Below are positions 51,954 through 60,621 of a DNA stretch of 64,000 bases, one piece after another. The number at the start of each line of letters is the position of its first letter. Position 1 is the stretch's first letter. The position numbers and the translations under genes are program-made. Below the pieces are notes generated by a model. That model worked only from the letters and a program-made list of their open reading frames with translations. It searched no databases and was not told the origin of the DNA. This DNA comes from Butyrivibrio sp. Su6 (GTDB lineage: Bacteria > Bacillota > Clostridia > Lachnospirales > Lachnospiraceae): contig NZ_FNUR01000003.1 in NCBI RefSeq assembly GCF_900108105.1, positions 124,001 to 188,000 of the forward strand. Direction: 5' to 3'.

Positions 51954-53354
51954 TCAATTCCAACCTCTAGGCAGATATTTCTTCGTATTTTCAATCATGT
52001 CATCAACAAGCTTATGAATGTCTTCTGTAGAACAGTTCTTGCCTATGAACTGCGGATCATTTTCAAAAGCTTCATAAACAAGGGATTTGTCATATGTTGT
52101 GGCAGCCTTGTATATTCTCTCATGGTTCTTTATATGAGGCTCAATGAGTTTTTTCACATCTTCTTTGATAGCGCCTGCAAATATAGGCCTGATGGAGTCT
52201 CTTGAGAACACCGCATTGGTCTCAACGATAGCATCTGCCGGAAGATTCGGAATCTGAAGCGCCGAGTTTGGAATGTTTACGTTACTTACAAATCTGCTAA
52301 GTCCGCACAGTGCCTTAATGAGAAGGATTCCTTCTTCTCCTGTTTCTTTAAGCTCCATTTTTTCTTCGCCACTGGCAAGGCGCCTGCTTCTTGCAAGCCT
52401 GTCCTCCAGGTCTTTCTTTCTCCATGCAACACTTGTAAGTGCATAGTTCCAACTTGCAACTGTCTCAGGGTCTTTTAAGTACTCATTACCCGGCATAAAC
52501 TCTGCAAGATGTCTGTCACCTGCTGCCGCGATCAGTCCATATCTATTAAAAAGATCCATCTTGACCCTGTGCTTACATACAAAGTTTGCATTTAGCCAGT
52601 TCTCACTTTCAAGAGAAACACCTTCATCAAAGTGCTTATCAATATAACTCCTGTAAATAGGGAAAAGATCTATTCCCTTGTATGAGCTCTCGGTAAACCA
52701 TGTGAAATGATTGATCCCCACTACATTTACAAAAACATCATGCCAGTCATCAATTTTTTCACCTGTCTCTTTTTCATAAATTGTCTGTAAAACCTTCTGT
52801 GTACCAAATACTTCATGGCAGCAGCCAAAGGCCTTGATCTGAGGATATGCCTCATAAAGAGCCTTCACACAAAGTGACATCGGGTTAGTATAATTGATTA
52901 CCCATGCGTCAGGTGAATACTTCCTGATAGCTTCTGCAATCTCAGTGAACATAGGAATAGTCCTTAGAGCACGGATCATTCCGCCGCAGCCGGCTGTATC
53001 GCCAACTGACTGATATACCCCAAGTCTCTCAGGCAGATGCACATCCGACTCCATCTCATCAAAAGTTCCCGGCAAGATTGAGATAACTACAAAGTCACAG
53101 CCTGTCAGGGCACTTTCCAGTGAGTTCTTAACTACAAACTTCCAGTCACCCTTCGCGTCACCTCTCGCCATAAGGTTATTACCTATTACAGCATTGGCCT
53201 CAGCTGCCTTCTCATCAAGGTCAAAAAGTCTTATGGTTCCTGAAATTTCATCATCCAAAGCAAGGTCTGTCATAAAAGTCCATGCCCAGCCTCTTGAGCC
53301 ACCGCCTATATAGGCAATGTCCACATCCTTCATTTTTCCTGCTTCATACCTCAT
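51954..53354 (-). CDS. Glycoside hydrolase family 4 enzyme, probable alpha-galacturonidase
   Basis: A 466-residue NAD- and metal-dependent glycosidase. The nucleotide motif is IAYIGGGSRGW near residue 13; NYTNPMS near 155, the metal-binding CCHEVFG near 178 and VGINHFTWF near 215 are the GH4 signatures. It looks closest to LplD-like alpha-galacturonidases, and the neighbours (GH28 and a lipooligosaccharide-type sugar importer) agree. GH4 enzymes work by oxidation and elimination and act in the cytoplasm. A GGGAAGGGG site precedes the start chosen. Confidence 0.87.
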   Translation of the reverse strand: MRYEAGKMKDVDIAYIGGGSRGWAWTFMTDLALDDEISGTIRLFDLDEKAAEANAVIGNNLMARGDAKGDWKFVVKNSLESALTGCDFVVISILPGTFDEMESDVHLPERLGVYQSVGDTAGCGGMIRALRTIPMFTEIAEAIRKYSPDAWVINYTNPMSLCVKALYEAYPQIKAFGCCHEVFGTQKVLQTIYEKETGEKIDDWHDVFVNVVGINHFTWFTESSYKGIDLFPIYRSYIDKHFDEGVSLESENWLNANFVCKHRVKMDLFNRYGLIAAAGDRHLAEFMPGNEYLKDPETVASWNYALTSVAWRKKDLEDRLARSRRLASGEEKMELKETGEEGILLIKALCGLSRFVSNVNIPNSALQIPNLPADAIVETNAVFSRDSIRPIFAGAIKEDVKKLIEPHIKNHERIYKAATTYDKSLVYEAFENDPQFIGKNCSTEDIHKLVDDMIENTKKYLPRGWN

Positions 53355-53471
53355 ATTTTTTACCCCTTCCCTTTTGAACGAAAACTAATAATCTCTCGCA
53401 TATTCATTATTTCATTATGCGAGAGATCATTCTTATTATTTATTACACTATTTTACGTATTTTTGTTGTTT

Positions 53472-54317
53472 TTATCCTTTAATACCTGAGCTTGCAATTC
53501 CCTCAACCAGAGACTTCTGGAATATAAGGAAAAGAATTGTTGCAGGAACGATTGAAAGTGTTGACATAGCAAGTGTTGCACCGATATCTGAACCGGCTGA
53601 TGGATCGTTAAAGAGCTTTAAGGCCAGTGATATAGGTCTCATTTCAGGCTTTGTAACATAGAGCAAAGCTGAAAGGTAATCATCCCATCTCCATATAAAT
53701 GAGAAGATGGCACTTGTGATCATGGCAGGTACGATAAGTGGCAGGATGATCCTGAAGTAGATTCCGTAAAATGAGCAGCCATCAATCTTGGCAGCCTCAT
53801 CCAGCTCTTTTGGCACACCCTGAATAAAGTTCATAATCAGGTATACAAAGAATCCCTGAATAGCAAAGAAATATGGCAGGATCATTGGGAAGTAAGTACC
53901 AACCCAGCCAAGTCTTCTAAACCACATGTACTGAGGAATCATCAGAATCTGTGGTGGAAGCATCATTGTGGACAACACCAGAATGAACAAAGGCTTTTTA
54001 AGCTTAAAGTCAAGTCTCTGAAGTGCATAAGCCACAAGTGATGATGAAATCAGAGTTCCAAAGGTTGATGTGATGGAAATAAAGAAGGAATTCTTAAAGA
54101 AGGTTGCGAAGGTATAACCCATAAATCCCTTCCATCCTGTCTTGTAGTTGTCCAGTGTCCATACTGACGGAATGAGCTGTTTTGCAGTTGGAAGAACATA
54201 AGTTGTTGGTTTAAAAGAGCTGAAGATCATCCACAAAAGCGGATAGATCATAACAAAGGCTCCAAAAAGTACCAGTATATGATAGATCAAATCCAAGATC
54301 TTTCTTTTCGTATTCAT
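53472..54317 (-). CDS. Carbohydrate ABC transporter permease (LplC/MalG-like)
   Basis: A 281-residue permease with six membrane segments and the EAA loop PKELDEAAKIDGCSFYGIYFRI near residue 168. It is the second permease of a CUT1-type importer and lies 15 bp after its partner. The downstream GH4 gene, 117 bp away, probably works on the imported oligosaccharides. Confidence 0.93.
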   Translation of the reverse strand: MNTKRKILDLIYHILVLFGAFVMIYPLLWMIFSSFKPTTYVLPTAKQLIPSVWTLDNYKTGWKGFMGYTFATFFKNSFFISITSTFGTLISSSLVAYALQRLDFKLKKPLFILVLSTMMLPPQILMIPQYMWFRRLGWVGTYFPMILPYFFAIQGFFVYLIMNFIQGVPKELDEAAKIDGCSFYGIYFRIILPLIVPAMITSAIFSFIWRWDDYLSALLYVTKPEMRPISLALKLFNDPSAGSDIGATLAMSTLSIVPATILFLIFQKSLVEGIASSGIKG

Positions 54318-54332
54318 AATAAGCGCCTCCCC

Positions 54333-55241
54333 TTAATCTTCATATACCCACTTGCTACGGCTCCAGAACAACAGAGCTGTTACAGCGGAAATAATGATGA
54401 GCATTATCCATGCAAGAGCTGATGCATAACCCATCTGGCTCTTTCCCATGTTAGGGAATGCTTTTTTGTACACATACAGTGTATAGAACAATGTGCTGTC
54501 GTTTGGCTGACCATCTGTAATAAGTTTACTCTGTGTGAAAGCAAGGAACGAGTTGATCGTCTGCTGTACCAGATTAAAGAAAATAGTAGGAGTCAAAAGA
54601 GGAAGTGTTATCCTCCAGAACTGTCTCCACTTGTTAGCTCCATCAACTTCCGCAGCCTCGTACAATTCGCGGTTGATCTGCTTAAGTGATGAAAGGAAAA
54701 TAAGCATCGATGATCCAAACTGCCAGACAGTTAAGATAATGAGAACCCAGATCGCGCTTCCCTCTCCAAACCAGTTAAAATTGGATATTCCGGGATACAC
54801 AACTGAAAGAATGGCATTGATAGTACCTGTGGGTTCAAACATTCTTCTCCAAAGAATTGCTACAGCAACTGATCCGCCAATGATTGAAGGAAGGTAGTAT
54901 GCTGCACGATAAAAACCTGTAAGCTTTGTATCTTTTGCCAAAATAAGAGCGATGATAAGAGCGAAAACAACCTTTAACGGTGTGCCTATAAGTGCATAAT
55001 AACAGGTAACCCTTAAGGCTTTCCAAAATGATGTGTCATCGGTAAAAATGTTGATATAGTTCCTAAGACCAATAAATTTTGCAGGGTTTTGAATGTCGTA
55101 CTTACAAAATGAAAAATACAGCGATAGTATCATCGGTATAAGCATGAACATCAAAAAACCAATGATAAACGGCAAGCTGAACACATAGCCTGCCACTTTC
55201 TCCTGCCCAATCCATTGGCGGAAGGTTTTCTTTTTATCCAT
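54333..55241 (-). CDS. Carbohydrate ABC transporter permease (LplB/MalF-like)
   Basis: A 302-residue permease with six membrane segments and the EAA loop NRELYEAAEVDGANKWRQFWRI near residue 193. It forms the CUT1 channel with the following gene. No ATPase gene is in the cluster, so a shared MsmX-type ATPase elsewhere in the genome probably energises it, as is usual for this class. Confidence 0.93.
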   Translation of the reverse strand: MDKKKTFRQWIGQEKVAGYVFSLPFIIGFLMFMLIPMILSLYFSFCKYDIQNPAKFIGLRNYINIFTDDTSFWKALRVTCYYALIGTPLKVVFALIIALILAKDTKLTGFYRAAYYLPSIIGGSVAVAILWRRMFEPTGTINAILSVVYPGISNFNWFGEGSAIWVLIILTVWQFGSSMLIFLSSLKQINRELYEAAEVDGANKWRQFWRITLPLLTPTIFFNLVQQTINSFLAFTQSKLITDGQPNDSTLFYTLYVYKKAFPNMGKSQMGYASALAWIMLIIISAVTALLFWSRSKWVYED

Positions 55242-55285
55242 AGAACTCTCCCCTTTCTTCCTGATGTCCAGTAATTTTTGTAAAA

Positions 55286-55331
55286 AAAGAGAGGCGCCAG
55301 TTTATTAGTTATAAAAATAACGCCTCTCTTT
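55286..55331 (-). terminator. Intercistronic terminator between the sugar-binding protein and permease genes
   Basis: AAAGAGAGGCG and CGCCTCTCTTT form a perfect 11-bp stem, with the run TTTTTTT on the minus strand. It is 38 bp after the binding-protein stop and ahead of the permease genes, so it should limit readthrough into them. Confidence 0.8.
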
Positions 55332-55368
55332 GGTTCAATTGCTTAAGGTAAAACTGTTATTCCCCAGA

Positions 55369-56808
55369 TCAATAATCAGCTGCTACCTTATTTGCGCCCT
55401 CTACGAATGCCTTTGCAAGGTCTGCAGGTGTATCTGAAGGATTCTTTGAAAGTGCTCTGCTTGTGATTCCCTCGATAACGTCTGTGTTAACTGTTCCTGC
55501 ATATCCAGGAAGTGGAGGGAAGATTGATGTTGAATTCTTTGATACCATATCAAGGTAAGAAACAATGATAGGATATGTGTAGTCTGTCTGTGATACTGTA
55601 TCAGCAATAGCTGCAGCTACTTCACTGTTAGCAGGAACACCACGCTCTGCTCTAAGAAGTGTGTTAGCCTCAACATCGTTGATGAGGTAGTTAAGGATTG
55701 CTACTGCAAGATCAGGATTCTGAGTATCTGTTGTGATTGAGAAGAACTGAGAAGGCTTAAGGTAGTTAGCCTGTGCTCCATTGTCCTCTGGCCATGTTGT
55801 GATACCAAGCTCGATTCCGTCAGCCTTAGCTGCATCGCAGAATGCCATGTACTGGTTTGAGAAGTTAAATGAGCACCAGCTTCTTACGCTAGGATCTGAA
55901 CCATATACAAGTGGGCTCTGAGGAATTGTAGCTGTGTCAACAGATGCGAACTTATCTGTATCGAAGAGCCATCCTTCAGCTACAGCGTTCTGAAGACGTG
56001 TATAGAACTCAGTCATCTCTTCTTCTGTGACTGTAACGCCATCTGCTTCAAAGAGTGCGTTGTGGCCCTTGCCACGAGCAAAGTATGCAATTGGGTTCTC
56101 AGAGTTGAAGTTGTGCCATACAACACCGATTCCCTTTGCGTCATAAATCTGTTTTGAAATCTCTGCGAACTGATCCCATGTCATGTTATCAGGAACTGTG
56201 ATTCCAAGTTCATCTGTAAGTGTCTTGTTGTATGAAAGAGCCGGAGCGTTCATACCTGCACAGATAGCGTAGATGTGTCCGTCGCTTGCGCTCTTACCTG
56301 TGTCTACGATACTCTCAGGAATCTTTGAAAGATCAAGTGCACCGCTCTCAACATAAGGTGTTAAGTCAAGAAGGTCTCCTGCCTCAACCCACTGCTCAAA
56401 GTATGCGTAATCCTGCTGCATAAGATCTGGCAATGTGTCACTTGATGAGAAGCTTGTCATCTGTGCCCAGTAGTCATTCCATGCCTGAGAATTGAGGTTA
56501 AAAGTAACATTTGGATAAAGCTCTGTGAAGTGGTCACATGCAGCCTTTGTAACTTCATCACGAACCTGGTTGCCCCACCATCCAAATCCAACAGTTACAT
56601 CACCTGCTGTTGCAGGATCATAAGCTGCAGCTGAAGCATCAGCAGTCTCGGCTGCCGGAGTCTCTGCCGCTGGAGTCTCTGTCGCCGTCTCAGCCTTTGG
56701 TGTTTCCTCTGCTGCAGGTGCAGTAGTGTCTGCGGCTGTTTCTCCGCATGCTGCCAGGGACATGATCATCATTCCTGACAATACCATTGAAATAACTTTC
56801 TTTTTCAT
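55369..56808 (-). CDS. Carbohydrate ABC transporter substrate-binding lipoprotein (family 1)
   Basis: A 479-residue extracellular binding protein. The start at 56808 lies after AGGAGGG. The signal peptide ends at lipobox SLAAC near residue 20 and is followed by an Ala/Thr/Glu/Pro-rich linker to about residue 60. The mature part (VTVGFGWWGNQVRDEV) has the SBP_bac_1 fold; WLFDTDKFASVD and the C-terminal LAKAFVEGANKVAADY are in place. It delivers oligosaccharides, probably pectin-derived by context, to the two permeases. Confidence 0.92.
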   Translation of the reverse strand: MKKKVISMVLSGMMIMSLAACGETAADTTAPAAEETPKAETATETPAAETPAAETADASAAAYDPATAGDVTVGFGWWGNQVRDEVTKAACDHFTELYPNVTFNLNSQAWNDYWAQMTSFSSSDTLPDLMQQDYAYFEQWVEAGDLLDLTPYVESGALDLSKIPESIVDTGKSASDGHIYAICAGMNAPALSYNKTLTDELGITVPDNMTWDQFAEISKQIYDAKGIGVVWHNFNSENPIAYFARGKGHNALFEADGVTVTEEEMTEFYTRLQNAVAEGWLFDTDKFASVDTATIPQSPLVYGSDPSVRSWCSFNFSNQYMAFCDAAKADGIELGITTWPEDNGAQANYLKPSQFFSITTDTQNPDLAVAILNYLINDVEANTLLRAERGVPANSEVAAAIADTVSQTDYTYPIIVSYLDMVSKNSTSIFPPLPGYAGTVNTDVIEGITSRALSKNPSDTPADLAKAFVEGANKVAADY

Positions 56809-56950
56809 TTCTTTCCCTCCTAAGTTTAATTGCAGGCTTTTGTATAAATATACCATACCCTATTATATCGTTATTTTGTGCCTCTGTAAATATTAGACAC
56901 AAAATATTGATATCCTATTGATAATATGTGCATGTTGCACAACCATATAT

Positions 56951-56982
56951 ATACAAAGCTTTGTGCAAGCACAGCTTTGTAT
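56951..56982 (-). terminator. Hairpin after the GH31 gene
   Basis: ATACAAAGCT and AGCTTTGTAT pair over 10 bp, with further pairing (TTGTGC/GCAC) inside, 22 bp after the GH31 stop. The minus strand continues ATATATGG without a clear T-run, so it may be a weak terminator or an mRNA 3' stabiliser. Confidence 0.45.
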
Positions 56983-57003
56983 CTACTTGAATCCTTATAT
57001 CGC

Positions 57004-59523
57004 TCACATACCAATCAGGTCAAACTCTTCAAAAGATACCTTAAGCGTAGCATCGTGCTTTGGGTTCCTGAATTTGACAATGGCTGCTCTCAAGGTCTCG
57101 CTGTAATACCAGCAGTTATCGGATGCTTCAAACTTTTCCCTATCCAGAATGTGAGTTAGCTTCTTGTCTTCAAAGGATATCCACAAAGGCGCTTTCTCTT
57201 TATACACAACTGTCGCTACCACTGTTTCCACAGTATCTTTATAAGTTCCTTCGCCCTTAAATGAGATATCGATGATACCGCTGCCACTCATGGTAATAGT
57301 GGTCTTTCTGTATACTCCGTCCTCGAAATCATTGCTGCAGCCGTCATCATCGTAATATACATACTCTGATACATGCTCTTTTCCATCTGTATACGGAACA
57401 AATGTGAGGCTTAAATCCGTCACAGGGTCTTTTTCTGCATTCATAGGCTGATTGAGAGCTGTTGGCAGTATTGCACCCTCCCTCAAGAATCTTGGGATAG
57501 AGTTGATATTTACTGGTATTGATATTACCTGTCCGCCTTCGTAGCACTTAAAGTTATTCTCAAGATCAAACCATTTAGTACCTTCAGGAAGATAGATATC
57601 TTTTACTATCTGCCCCTTTTCAAGAACATTTGCCACAAGCAGGTCTTTTCCAAGCATAAACTCAAAGTTTTCTTCATAGACGTTCTCATCATTTTGGAAC
57701 TCATAGACAAGAGGTCTCATTATTGGCGCACCGGTCACATGAGCTTCATACTCCAACGAGTAGAAATGTGGAAGCATGCGATATCTAAGCAGGATCGCAT
57801 TTCTTATCCTGTCAGTCTGTCTTGAATACATCCACGGTTCTGTTACAGTGTTGTCACTACTTGCCGAATGAATTGAAAATCTCGGCTGGAATATGCCATG
57901 CTGCACCCATCTGACAAAAAGCTCCTCTTCAGGCGCTGGTCCTGCAAAGCCGCCAATATCACAGCCCGTATTAGGCTGACCTGAAAGTCCCACTCCAAGC
58001 ATTGTCGGTATATTGTGTTTTAAAGTTCTCCACGCTGTGCAGTTATCACCAACCCAGTTCTGAGCATATTTCTGAATTCCGCTACTACCACTTCTGCAAA
58101 CGACATAAGGTCTTTTGCTCTTGTCATGCTCTTTTACCGCTTCGCAGGCAAGCTTACTCATGATGGTGCACATAACTGGCTTAAACTCGCCAATTCTGCC
58201 ACCCTCGCCGTCGTAGTCGCACTTGCTGTCATGGTCCAAAAGACTGTCATATTCGCAGTTATCATCCCAAATAGAATTGGTTCCAATATCAATAACAGTT
58301 TCTGTCAGATATTTTTTCCAGAGTTCTCTTCCCTTAGGGCTTGTGTAATCCCAAAATGCCCCGGGGCCACCCCACCAGGAACCTACAGCCGGTTCTTTAT
58401 CATTTTCACTGTTTCTGACAAAAACGCCTTCTTTTTTGAACTCATCAAACTTTGGATGCATCAAGAGAATTCCCGGTTTAACATTAGGAACATTCTGAGC
58501 TCCAAGCTCGTTCATCTTTGCAAAATATCCCTTTGGATCAGGGAATCTTTCTTTATTCCAGGTAAATACACACCTCTTGTTGTCATATGATGTATAACCG
58601 GAAGAGAGATGGAATCCATCGATTGGGAATCCCTTTCTTCTGACGGTCTCGACAAATTCTATAAGTGCTTTATCAGAGTCTTTTTCCAGTTCCGAATAGT
58701 ACATGGATGATCCCTGATAGCCAAGAGCCCTCTTAGGCAAAAGAGCTGGTCTTCCCGTCAAAGCTGTATAATCATCAAGCACATTCTTTATGGACGGGCC
58801 GGTGAATATGAAAAGATCAAGGTCTCCGCCATCAGCCTGGAAGTATGTGTATCTTGGCCAGTAATTACTCTTTTCTTTTCCCATGTTAAATACTGATTCA
58901 TGGAAGTTGTTATAAAAAAGTCCCGTTGCCTTCCTTGTCTGCCTGTCAAGCCTTAAGTAAAAAGGAATGTGCTTGTACATGGTGTCGCACTTCTCAGGAT
59001 CGTAGCTCCAGCAATCGGTGGCTCGTTCTCTGATAAAGTCCTTATTCTTGTTTATTGGACCAGTCTTTTCACCAAAACCATAGAAGCAGTCGTCCTCATT
59101 CATTCTGGTGTAACCGGTTACTCTGTTATTAGCATCCTTTATAAATGGACTTCCTTTTACACCTTCATAAATGACATCTCCATCTTTATCCACAAGCTTT
59201 ATGCTAAGCGGGTTCTTTTCCAGCAAAAGACATACTGAATCAGTCTTCAGACATATCTCATTTTCTTTTTCCTCTAATAGAGCTTCAAGTGGAGTTACAT
59301 GCTTTCTGCCTTCAAAAAGGAAATCAAGTCTGTCATCCCAACCTGTCATCTGAAGTATGTATGATCCTTCTGGCTTTTCAGCATCTGCAATATCTCCAAA
59401 AGATACCTTAATTCTGACAATGCTGTCAGTTAAAAAACATATCTTCATGTATGCTTTGTCAAGTTCAGCCAGATATCCGTAATCAGTCTTTTTTATGCTG
59501 TTTAACTTTTTACAAATTTTCAT
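57004..59523 (-). CDS. Glycoside hydrolase family 31 enzyme
   Basis: An 839-residue cytoplasmic alpha-glycosidase. The N-terminal beta-sandwich has DCFYGFGEKTGPINKNKDFIRE near residue 143. In the TIM barrel, the nucleophile is in SIWDDNCEYDS near 417 and the acid/base aspartate in NWVGDNCTAWRTL near 495; GCDIGGFAGPAPEEELFVRWVQHGIFQPRF near 525 is the family's substrate segment. Members cut alpha-glucosides or alpha-xylosides; activity cannot be fixed here, but xyloglucan or pectin-linked sugars fit the locus. It lies between the importer and an esterase gene. Confidence 0.9.
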   Translation of the reverse strand: MKICKKLNSIKKTDYGYLAELDKAYMKICFLTDSIVRIKVSFGDIADAEKPEGSYILQMTGWDDRLDFLFEGRKHVTPLEALLEEKENEICLKTDSVCLLLEKNPLSIKLVDKDGDVIYEGVKGSPFIKDANNRVTGYTRMNEDDCFYGFGEKTGPINKNKDFIRERATDCWSYDPEKCDTMYKHIPFYLRLDRQTRKATGLFYNNFHESVFNMGKEKSNYWPRYTYFQADGGDLDLFIFTGPSIKNVLDDYTALTGRPALLPKRALGYQGSSMYYSELEKDSDKALIEFVETVRRKGFPIDGFHLSSGYTSYDNKRCVFTWNKERFPDPKGYFAKMNELGAQNVPNVKPGILLMHPKFDEFKKEGVFVRNSENDKEPAVGSWWGGPGAFWDYTSPKGRELWKKYLTETVIDIGTNSIWDDNCEYDSLLDHDSKCDYDGEGGRIGEFKPVMCTIMSKLACEAVKEHDKSKRPYVVCRSGSSGIQKYAQNWVGDNCTAWRTLKHNIPTMLGVGLSGQPNTGCDIGGFAGPAPEEELFVRWVQHGIFQPRFSIHSASSDNTVTEPWMYSRQTDRIRNAILLRYRMLPHFYSLEYEAHVTGAPIMRPLVYEFQNDENVYEENFEFMLGKDLLVANVLEKGQIVKDIYLPEGTKWFDLENNFKCYEGGQVISIPVNINSIPRFLREGAILPTALNQPMNAEKDPVTDLSLTFVPYTDGKEHVSEYVYYDDDGCSNDFEDGVYRKTTITMSGSGIIDISFKGEGTYKDTVETVVATVVYKEKAPLWISFEDKKLTHILDREKFEASDNCWYYSETLRAAIVKFRNPKHDATLKVSFEEFDLIGM

Positions 59524-59595
59524 GGGATACTCCTAATCCTTTCAAATATAGAGAATTCACTTTACTCATCAGTTCATTTTTATACTCTGTTTCAA

Positions 59596-60399
59596 TTATG
59601 CTGGAAACATCCAGTCAAGGATGCTTCTGATCTCCAGATCCCAGAATTCCCAGTTGTGCATATAGCCCGGAACTTCTTTATAGACTGTATTCACGCCCAT
59701 CTTTTCAAGTTTCTCATGAACGCCCTGATTGAGCTTATATAAAAAGTCTTCTGTGCCGCATGACTGGTACAGTTCTGGAACCTGTCCGTTTTCCATATCT
59801 CTTTTTAATAATGCAAACAGGTCTCTGTCGCTCCCTTCAAGGTGGCCAGCCGTTTCACCAAAAGCATCCTCCCAAGGGAATGGGTTATCCACTTTACCGG
59901 CCATTGCTTCATCATGAAGGCGCACGATATCAAGAGCTCCTGACATTGATGCAGCTTTTGAATAAATATCGGGTCTTGAAAGTGCTAAAAACCAGGCTCC
60001 GTATCCTCCCATTGAAAGTCCTGCAACATACGTATCTTCTCTTTTCTTTGACGCAGGGAAAATACGTGTAATGTACTCCGGCAGTTCTTTTGTCATATAT
60101 GTATAGTACTGGCCTCCCCGTGCCATATCCTGATAAAAGCTATTTTCAACGCCCGCCATTACCGCAATGCAGTTATGTGCCTGAGCGTATCTTTCTATGC
60201 TTGAAAACCTTGACCATGAGCTGTTGTCCCCAAAAGCTCCATGCAACAAATAAACTACAGGAAGACCATTCTCATAGTCATAACGCATATCTTTCCCTGT
60301 AGCAGTAATCTGCTCATTTCCTTCAGGAGTCGGAATTACAACATTAATCTCCGTATTGTGATTTAAAACGTGGCTAAAATAGTGACATGTACAAAACAT
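59596..60399 (-). CDS. Alpha/beta hydrolase esterase (esterase D/tributyrin esterase-like)
   Basis: A 267-residue alpha/beta hydrolase. The nucleophile serine is in AGLSMGGYGAW near residue 128; the acid is probably in SCGTEDFLYKL near 217 and the histidine in GYMHNWEFWD near 248. The oxyanion segment is VYLLHGAFGDNSSW near 50. No signal peptide is evident despite Cys residues near the start. Enzymes of this type remove acetyl or feruloyl groups; in this locus it may deacetylate imported pectin or hemicellulose oligomers. A GGGGAGG site precedes the ATG. Confidence 0.85.
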   Translation of the reverse strand: MFCTCHYFSHVLNHNTEINVVIPTPEGNEQITATGKDMRYDYENGLPVVYLLHGAFGDNSSWSRFSSIERYAQAHNCIAVMAGVENSFYQDMARGGQYYTYMTKELPEYITRIFPASKKREDTYVAGLSMGGYGAWFLALSRPDIYSKAASMSGALDIVRLHDEAMAGKVDNPFPWEDAFGETAGHLEGSDRDLFALLKRDMENGQVPELYQSCGTEDFLYKLNQGVHEKLEKMGVNTVYKEVPGYMHNWEFWDLEIRSILDWMFPA

Positions 60400-60575
60400 A
60401 TAGACCTCCCCAAGAATATCAATGAATTAATTGTACTCATGCGATATTGCGTTAGTCTATAGTGTAAATTTGATAAGAATAATAGATGAATTTTGTTGAT
60501 TATGAAGATTGAAAACCACGGAATGATGTAACAGGAATCCTAGCAAGTTTCTATGCTGTAGATAAATGAGAACAA

Positions 60576-60606
60576 GCCGTTTCATGAACCTAATCCATGA
60601 AACGGC
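60576..60606 (-). terminator. Hairpin after the surface-protein gene
   Basis: GCCGTTTCATG and CATGAAACGGC form a perfect 11-bp stem. The plus strand continues with CTTTTT; the minus strand with TTGTTCTCATTT. It lies 16 bp after the stop of the surface-protein gene. The remaining gap to the esterase start (60399) shows nothing else. Confidence 0.65.
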
Positions 60607-60621
60607 CTTTTTAAATAATTC

